DNA of 64,000 bases from Symbiodinium sp. CCMP2592 (Eukaryota > Sar > Dinophyceae > Suessiales > Symbiodiniaceae), in assembly GCA_905221615.1 (NCBI GenBank), contig CAJNDT010006135.1:1712089-1776088 (forward strand), in the 5' to 3' direction. Position numbers and translations under genes: made by a program. The stretch's first letter is position 1; every line of letters starts with the position of its first letter. Shown here in pieces: positions 58,449-64,000 of the stretch. Below the pieces are notes generated by a model. It saw only the letters and a list, made by a program, of their open reading frames with translations. It had not been told where the DNA came from and did no database searches.

Positions 58449-58899
58449 AAACCCCAAAACAAAAACCTAAACCCTAAACCCTAAACCCTTATTCCCTAGA
58501 TCCCAAACCCTAAACCCCTTTCAGACCCTATAAACCCCATCAACCGACCCGAAGCCTCCGCCGCTCGTGAAGCCCAGCGGAAAGGGGCCCTAATATAGTA
58601 CCCTAAATAGTAGGACTTAAAGGTACCCCTTAAAGGAACCCTTATAGAACCCCTTAAAGGGACCCTTATAGATCCCCTTAAAGGGACCCTTATAGATCCC
58701 CTTAAAGGAACCCTTATAGATCCCTTTTAAGGAGCCCCAGGATTTATTTCCTCGAGGCCTCCGCCACTCGCGAAGCCCAGCGGAAGGGGGCTCCTTAGGT
58801 GCCGAGTTCATAAGCAAAAAAAATTAAACTTTCAGTTTTAAGAGGGTTTCATTATCCCAAAAAGGGCAAAGCAAGTAAACTAAATAAACTCAGCTGCTA
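58449..58899. repeat. 28-bp tandem repeat and repeated GAAGCCCAGCGGAAGG module
   Basis: 58617-58738 has about five units of CCCCTTAAAGGGACCCTTAT plus AGAT. AAGCCCAGCGGAA occurs at about 58237, 58572 and 58768, each following a GGCTCGCGA/CACTCGCG block. Confidence 0.75.
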
Positions 58900-58945
58900 A
58901 CCCAGAGGGTCCGAGTACCCAAATAGAAAGGTGTTAGGTTCATAA
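58900..58945. mobile_element. family D hairpin fragment
   Basis: CCAGAGGGTCCGAGTACCCA with AATAGAAAGGTGTTAGG, left end only. Confidence 0.5.
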
Positions 58946-59020
58946 ACTCAGCTACTAAGGCTCTGAAGCGAAGCGTAGCGGCTCCAGGGCCAGCCTCGGG
59001 GGGGAACTTTTGTGGAAAAG

Positions 59021-59180
59021 GTGCCTTTCTAGGGTTTCTTTGAGGGCGCCTTTCTAGGGTTCCTTTAAGGGTTCCTTTAAGGGTTCCTTTAAGGGCGCCT
59101 TTCTAGGGTTCCTTTCTAGGGTTCCTTCAAGGGCGCCTTTCTAGGGTTTCTTTGAGGGCGCCTTTCTAGGGTTCCTCTAA
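59021..59180 (+). repeat. GGGCGCCTTTCTAGGGTTCC minisatellite
   Basis: Alternating GCGCCTTTCTAGGGTTTC and CTTTAAGGGTTC units, about nine in all. Confidence 0.85.
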
Positions 59181-59710
59181 GGGTTTAGGGCTTGGGGGGT
59201 TCCTTGCAAAGGATCCTTGAAGATTTAAGGTTTAGGACTTTTTGCAAAGGGTCCTTTAAGGGTTCCTTTAGGGCGTTAAGAGTTTGGGTTGGTTTAGTTA
59301 ACGTTTGGGAAAATTTGCATAGGATTTACGCCTGAGGGGAATTTGCAAAGGGGCCTAAGTACCCCTAAGGGTTTAGGAACTAGGGTTTAGGAACTCTTGT
59401 AGTCTCGGTTACCAAGACGTTCCCAACTAACTTAGCTAATTTCAGGAATATAGTATAGCATAAACTGTAGCAGCACATTGGTTATGATTTAAAGTAAACC
59501 CCTTGCTTGAGAGATTTCAAAGGTCTGGAGAATGTTTGCTTGAAAGATCTTGTTAAAAGAGTAGATGAGAGAACATAAGTTAGGACTATCTTCCTTACGA
59601 GTAGAATTTATAGGGCCTGGGGCCTAGGATTCTGTTGAGTGACTTGTTCTCTCAAAAGAAAGACTTGCGGTTCAGGGTTCAGTTGAGGGTCTGATCATTT
59701 ATATACTACC
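59181..59710. other. spacer, no gene recognised
   Basis: Telomere-like and AAGGGTTCCTTTA units to 59400, then AT-richer ordinary sequence without a supportable frame. Confidence 0.4.
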
Positions 59711-59817
59711 TAGAGCATCCATTGTGGTTGCTTGCTTTGGTTAACCAGTTCTATGGCTAGGATCCTAGAATAGCGATTTTGGTTAACCAAAAAAAGCAAC
59801 TACAATGGAGACTATAA
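59711..59817. mobile_element. hairpin element, family N
   Basis: AGAGCATCCATTGTGGTTGC and GCAACTACAATGGAGACTAT with TTGGTTAACC on both inner arms. Confidence 0.8.
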
Positions 59818-59822
59818 ATACA

Positions 59823-59933
59823 CTAGACCTAAGAGTAACCTAGGAATAAAAAGGGTGCCCTTTTTGGTTTAAAGGGGCTTATAAGGGGACCTGAACCCTA
59901 AAAAAGGGAATAAGGGCCTACTCTGGGTCCTAG
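59823..59933. mobile_element. hairpin element, family G, 4-bp target duplication
   Basis: CTAGACCTAAGAGTAACC and CCTACTCTGGGTCCTAG. Exact TACA at 59819-59822 and 59934-59937. It lies just outside the family N end. Confidence 0.9.
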
Positions 59934-60077
59934 TACAGGGGTTTCAGAAGGTGTCACGCGTCTTCTTGGTTTGGATGGCCCTCCAGGGCCCGGCCTTTCT
60001 TTGAGTTTTTGTAAAAGCTCCAGTCAAAAGATGTTAGAGGGTCGTTCTTGAAGAGCTTTGTGGTGTCTTCGTAGCCG

Positions 60078-60188
60078 AAAGGGTCCAAAGTACCTATGCA
60101 GTAGAATGTTCAGTTTCTATAGTTATTACGAATGACTACTATGATCTGGGCAAGTATTCCCCATGACAGTACTTAGGACCCTTTGGGT
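60078..60188. mobile_element. hairpin element, family Q (reverse)
   Basis: AAGGGTCCAAAGTACCTATG and GACAGTACTTAGGACCCTTT with GTAGAATGTTCAGTTTCTAT inside. Confidence 0.75.
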
Positions 60189-60651
60189 AGGGTTTGACAG
60201 AATGTCTTTCTTCGTCGGGGCCTGCGGTGCTCCGGCGCCTCGTAACGCACGGTTCAAACCGGGTTTCGGGGGGTCAAGGCAAAAAGGGCCATCCTTTGCC
60301 AAGCTCTTGGGATATAAGGAGTTTCCTCGGGATATCTAGGGAATATAGGGATATAAAGGGTCTGAAGTACAATGAGCTCTTGTTCCAAGTTGTGTGTGGG
60401 TTTCCTTGGGATGTATAGGGTCTTAGAGACGCTTCATGACATCCAATGCATGTCCTCAACAAGTTACGGCTCCAGAGGTTGGGCTTGGTGCGGCTCCAGG
60501 GCTGAACCCTGAACAAGCCCTACACAAGAAACTTCACCCCTTAGAAACAACACTTATCCTATAAACCTTAATTAAAACCTGAAGCAGTTTACAGGACTCC
60601 GGAGACTGCGGAGAAATCATTTTCCAGACCTTTTGACCTAAACCCGATTGC
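60189..60651. other. spacer, no gene recognised
   Basis: Ordinary composition with a GGATATAAGG/GGATATCTAGG/GGGATATAAAGG near-repeat at 60308-60360. Frames unassigned. Confidence 0.35.
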
Positions 60652-60818
60652 CCTAGGGATCTAAGGACTCAGATATTAAGGCTTTTGGGCCCAAAGACCA
60701 TAAGGGGTCCTTTAAAGGGATCTATAGGGTTCAGGGATCTAAGGACTCAGATGTTAAGGCTTTTGGGCCCAAAGACCATACTACATAAGGCTTTTGGGCT
60801 ATTTTGATCCCTAGGGCT
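60652..60818. mobile_element. family F element (reverse) with an internal duplication
   Basis: CCCTAGGGATCTAAGGACTC to TATTTTGATCCCTAGGG. The block GGATCTAAGGACTCAGAT with TTTTGGGCCCAAAGACCATA is present twice, separated by AAAGGGATCTATAGGG. Confidence 0.75.
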
Positions 60819-60925
60819 TGTGTCAAAGTCGACCACTCGGATAGGCTTCGGCCGAGGGGCCTTCAGTGCATGGTGCCTCCTCGACCTGCGGAGGTGGGAG
60901 GGGATGAATCCCGAAAGACCTTCGG
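60819..60925. other. short GC-rich stretch
   Basis: Nothing recognised. Confidence 0.3.
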
Positions 60926-61055
60926 TTTTAGGGTTTAGAGTTTGGGGTTTAGAGTTTAGGGTTTAGGGTTTAGGGTTTAGGGTCTAGGGTTTAGGGTTTA
61001 GAGTTTGGGGTTTAGAGTTTAGGGGTTTAGAGTTTAGGGGTTTAGATTTAAGGCT
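60926..61055 (+). repeat. TTTAGGG array
   Basis: About 16 units of TTTAGGG, TTTAGAG, TTTGGGG and TTTAGGGG in one orientation, including four perfect TTTAGGG in a row near 60955-60983. Confidence 0.85.
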
Positions 61056-61426
61056 ACCTTCTCCTTGGAGCTTTCTCTATCAACTATCGCTTTGAGGGTT
61101 TAGGGTTTGGGCTTCATGAAACCTCATAGAGGTATTGCAGTACTTTCGCTTGAGGCTTCCAAATACCTTATCACAAGGCCATATATAGATTAACACCAAT
61201 GGTATGTTACAGAAGGCGAGGGTGTCATAAAAGGGTTTCTTACCTTCACTATGTTGGTGGTTCCTTGGTCTAATATCAGTATAAAACACCCCAAAGTCCC
61301 TATTCTAATTAATTATTATGTCACATAAACCCTGAACCCCTAAACCTTAAACCCTGAACCCTAAACCTTAAACCCTAAACCTTAAACCTTAAACCCTAAC
61401 CCCTAAACCTTAAACCCTAATCTTTA
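61056..61426. other. spacer ending in CCTTAAACCC repeats
   Basis: Ordinary sequence to 61320, then a dozen AACCCTAAACCTTAAA-type units to 61420. Confidence 0.55.
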
Positions 61427-61530
61427 AAGTAAAAGCCAGAAAGTTGGAATATGATTATCCTAAACCCTTTATGGTAAATTACAAGGTATCCTACCCTGAA
61501 ACCATATTCCAACTTTCCGGAGTTCCCTTT
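61427..61530. mobile_element. hairpin element, family B
   Basis: GTAAAAGCCAGAAAGTTGGA and ATTCCAACTTTCCGGAGTTC. Confidence 0.85.
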
Positions 61531-61799
61531 ACCCTAAACCCTAAACCCCATAGATCCCCTTTAAGGAACCCTACAGAGCCCTTAACGGAGCCCTTAAAGG
61601 AAGCTTTAAGGAGCCTTAAAGGCAAGGGTACAGGGTGCTTCGGCTCGTGGTCTTGACTTCAAAGAAGACTTGGGCTTCGCGGGGCTGAAGTTTCAGTGAT
61701 CTTTAGGGTCTAGGGTCTAGGGCTTTAGGGGTTTAGGGGTTTAGGGGTTTAGGGTTTAAGGGTTTAAGGGTTTAGGGGTTTAGGGGTTTAGGGTTTAGG
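61531..61799. repeat. telomere-like spacer
   Basis: AGATCCCCTTTAAGGAACCC units at 61553-61625 and TTTAGGGG units at 61700-61797. Confidence 0.65.
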
Positions 61800-61882
61800 C
61801 ACTGCCCCCCTTGCAGTATTAAGGTCCTAATTTATCCATATTTTGAGTATTATTCAACGATGACTGAGTGGGGATCGTGCCC
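61800..61882. mobile_element. hairpin element, family K (reverse, diverged)
   Basis: GCACTGCCCCCCTTGCAG and GACTGAGTGGGGATCGTGCC with TTAG/CCAA termini. Confidence 0.6.
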
Positions 61883-61917
61883 AATTCAGTGATCTTCATT
61901 CTCCTAAGGGTCCAAAC

Positions 61918-62018
61918 AGTTGATGATAAAAACTCTGTACTACCCATAATGAGGAGTATACCATGAATTTCCACAGTCTAGGGTCCTTAAGGTAATGCAG
62001 GATGTAAATCATCAACCG
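61918..62018. mobile_element. hairpin element, family A
   Basis: AGTTGATGATAAAAACTCTG and GCAGGATGTAAATCATCAAC, outer bases eroded. Confidence 0.75.
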
Positions 62019-62019
62019 A

Positions 62020-62121
62020 AAGGACGGAACAATTGGGTACTTAGGTTTCGGATAGTAGTTTATGTAGGTTACAATTCGGGAGGGTATATGACTATAAAAA
62101 ATAAGGTACTTGGACCCTTTG
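62020..62121. mobile_element. hairpin element, family P
   Basis: GGACGGAACAATTGGGTACT and AAGGTACTTGGACCCTTTGG with GGTTTCGGATAGTAGTTTAT inside. Only 1 bp from the preceding family A copy. Confidence 0.7.
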
Positions 62122-62690
62122 GGTTCTTCCTACTAAACCCTTCTTTCTCCAAGCCTCAAAGGACTTCATCAAAAGATGCCACAATCTGAAACCAACTGCA
62201 TCTCGCCTCAACCCTAAAACCCATATAACACCAAACCGCAAACCTAAAACCTCCTCTTCTCTAGCCCTCAACCCGAAACCATAAGCTCCTAACTCTAAGC
62301 CCTAAGCCCTACACCCGACAAACCAAGGATGCCTCGTCCTGTACGCCGCGGGTGAGTCGCGAGTGGCGCACTGCTGTGACCCACAGGAGCCTCCCCAAAC
62401 GGTGTGGCTTTAGGAGTTTTGGGATTGGGGGTTCCTTTAAAGGGATCCTTAAGGGTTCCTTTAAGGGATCTACAGGGTTTAAGGGTTCAGGGTGATAAGG
62501 ATTTAAGCTTAAAGTTGCCGGGTTTTGGGATTAGGGGTTTAGGGTTTTCAGGGTTCAAGCTTAAAGTCTAGGGGTTCTGGGATTCGGGGTTTAGGCTTTA
62601 GGGTTGTAAAGTTTAGGGTTCGGGGGTTGAGGTGCTGATCATGGTATAGGGCTGCACAAAGCCTCGTGGAAGGCTGTTGGGCTGAAAACA
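62122..62690. other. telomere-like spacer, no gene recognised
   Basis: CCCTAAACC-like units at 62205-62320, GGTTCCTTTAAAGGGATC units at 62430-62475, TTTAGGG-like units at 62540-62620. Confidence 0.5.
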
Positions 62691-62801
62691 CATGGGAGTT
62701 TCGGAAAATAGGGGACCCTAATATAGTACCCTCAGTAGTAGGATCCTTATTATAAGGAGCCCCAAAATAAGGTATCCCTAATTTCGGAAACTCCCACATG
62801 T
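62691..62801. mobile_element. hairpin element, family M
   Basis: CATGGGAGTTTCGGAAAATA and TAATTTCGGAAACTCCCACA, complete. Confidence 0.85.
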
Positions 62802-62972
62802 CTACGATAGATTCTAATGGAAGCCCAGAGAGAGCTCCGTCAAATAAATGCACCGAGGACCAAATGATCCTGACAAGTAGGGACCCTTTGAGGGGTTTCC
62901 TTGAAGGGGTTCCTTTGAAAGAGCTTAGGTTTAGGGCCTTCAAGACCACATGACCCTCAAAAGTAGGGCCCT
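62802..62972. other. spacer
   Basis: AAGGGGTTCCTTTGAAAG-type units at 62895-62925. Otherwise unassigned. Confidence 0.35.
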
Positions 62973-63084
62973 CCGGTTGATGACATAAATCCTGCATGAC
63001 CCATGGTAAGGAATATACCATAAGTCCCATAGCTTAGGGCTTAGGGTCCTTAAAGGTAATGCAGGATTCATATCATCAACCGTA
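62973..63084. mobile_element. hairpin element, family A
   Basis: CCGGTTGATGACATAAATCC and GGATTCATATCATCAACCGT followed by A. The left TA has mutated. Confidence 0.8.
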
Positions 63085-63479
63085 TGAAACCCTGTATGGT
63101 ATCTGATCCTTAAACTGTTTTTGGGCTCAGGTCGTCTTTACGGTACAGAAGCAGTCGAAGAGCGCAGCTTCCAGAAACGGCCCAAGCCAAAACAGCAAGA
63201 GGATGAAATCCCTGAATTCAACGGTTGAAACCATGGGCCCCTGGCATGGGCCCTTAGCCTTGGGACCCTTATATACCTACTACATACACTGTAGAGACTC
63301 TTAAGGGCCCCTGGAACCTCCTCAAAAAGGCGTAAGGGTCCATATTAGGGGCCCATACTTCCAGCCTTGGATGAATGGCCCTAAACCCTAAACCCTAAAC
63401 CCTAAACCGTCTTTGGGCATCTGAAAAGCTACTAAACTATCGGATCGCCTGGACCCTTCTGCATAGTAGTAGCTAGGGT
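63085..63479. other. spacer with a partial hairpin and telomere-like run
   Basis: CCATGGGCCCCTGGCATGGG and GGGCCCCTGG near 63230-63320 form weak pairs. CCCTAAA run of four at 63381-63407. Confidence 0.45.
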
Positions 63480-63671
63480 TCCTTAAAGGGCTTCTTTAAA
63501 GGGATCTATAGGGTTCCTTAAAGGGATCTATGGGGTTTAGGGTTTAGGGTCTACTTGGAGGGGCAGGGGACGTAGTAAGTAGGTTAAAAGTAGAGTTATA
63601 ATTGGGGTATATAACTCCATTCAGGGTACTTATAACTCTACTTCTAACCTACTTACTAAGTCTTCCAAGTA
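63480..63671. mobile_element. family C hairpin with the same flank as the 108-bp array
   Basis: 63552-63671 is a family C copy (TACTTGGAGGGGCAGGGGAC to TCTTCCAAGTA). The 70 bp before it (GGGTTCCTTAAAGGGATCTA, TGGGGTTTAGGGTTTAGGGT, CTACTTGG) are the same as those before the copy at 12449, so flank and hairpin have moved as one unit. Confidence 0.8.
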
Positions 63672-63970
63672 CAACCCCCCTGATCGACTCTCAAACTCTT
63701 TTAGGCTCCTTCATATGAATTCCTTGTATCAGTTCTTCCAAAATGCTACAATTATTTAGGGTCCAGGTAAACCCTAAACCCGAAACCCTGAACCCTGAAG
63801 CCTAAACTCAAAACTCCAACAGAAAGCCCCGGCCTCCACGACAATCCCCAGATCACTGAATCCAAGTTCAGAGTGAGGTGAGCAGAAGGCCTTAAGGCTT
63901 CGGAGTTGAGGGGTCTGGGGTTTAGGGGCTTAGGGGGTTATATCGCCCTGCACGTTGCGGTTAAAATTCT
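63672..63970. other. spacer, no gene recognised
   Basis: CCCGAAACCCTGAACCCTG-like units at 63770-63810, ordinary sequence after. A fragment of family P (CCAAAATGCTACAATTATTT) at 63737. Confidence 0.4.
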
Positions 63971-64000
63971 GGGCTATACCTATAATTCTCCATTGTAATT
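63971..64000. mobile_element. family N hairpin cut by the window end
   Basis: TATACCTATAATTCTCCATT then GTAATT, the left end of family N. The rest lies outside. Confidence 0.55.

Noticed and set aside
58617..58817. 66-codon minus frame with KGIYKG repeats
   Set aside because: Translation of a 28-bp tandem repeat, not a repeat protein.
60926..61055. True chromosome end
   Set aside because: Units are degenerate, change orientation across the window and are followed by other elements. Interstitial only.
1..64000. tRNA, rRNA or riboswitch genes
   Set aside because: No cloverleaf with conserved TTCGA-type arm or rRNA core was recognised by eye. A covariance-model search would be needed to exclude small RNAs.

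Overview
Organism. The window looks like nuclear DNA of a dinoflagellate (alveolate). This is inferred from three things: plant/alveolate-type telomere-like sequence (TTTAGGG/CCCTAAA) spread through almost all spacers, coding islands that are short and GC-rich inside a large repetitive matrix, and the proteins that can be recognised (a cytosine-5 DNA methyltransferase with a TSCKDLS catalytic loop, single pentatricopeptide repeats, and LINE reverse-transcriptase debris). No species can be named from the sequence alone. There is no bacterial operon structure, no CRISPR array, and no rRNA or tRNA gene that I can recognise.

Layout. Roughly 1-38.5 kb and 45.4-64 kb are a dense mosaic of about 100-bp hairpin elements (MITE-like), whole, halved or nested, separated by degenerate telomere-like repeats and tandem arrays. 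I label the hairpin families A-Y for this report only. They fall into classes by the direct repeats at their ends. Families A, C, I and L end in TA (Tc1/mariner-like). Families G and H have CTAGG ends and 4-bp duplications. Families J and K have TTAG/TTGA ends and 8-bp duplications. One F copy is also bounded by an 8-bp duplication. Main arrays are a 52-bp repeat with about 20 copies (7.3-8.3 kb), a 108-bp repeat (12.1-12.4 kb), an 85-97 bp repeat (20.6-21.1 kb) and a 206-bp duplication (6.2-6.6 kb). A palindrome of about 350 bp sits at 26.9-27.3 kb. Gene debris includes two single PPR repeats (about 0.9 and 3.9 kb), a LINE reverse transcriptase with a stop inside its catalytic box (10-10.8 kb), and several unrecognised open islands.

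The main object is a 6,861-bp DNA transposon at 38581-45441. It has imperfect terminal inverted repeats of about 55-60 bp beginning TTAGGTGCTCCAAGAA and an exact 8-bp target duplication CCTTATAT. It sits inside a family F element whose intact sister copies lie next to it, so the empty site can be read directly. On its minus strand it carries a broken DDE-type transposase (44958 to 42384, with two single-base frameshifts and an 11-bp tandem duplication), a Cys-rich exon-like frame (41640 to 41389), and an uninterrupted 492-codon cytosine-5 DNA methyltransferase frame (40891 to 39413). Its ends and 8-bp duplication resemble those of the J and K hairpins, which may be its non-autonomous relatives. 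A cut-and-paste transposon with its own DNA methyltransferase is the best candidate here for an undescribed system.

Caution. Many open frames in this window begin at TTG or GTG rather than ATG. Apart from the methyltransferase I do not regard any of them as a demonstrably intact gene.
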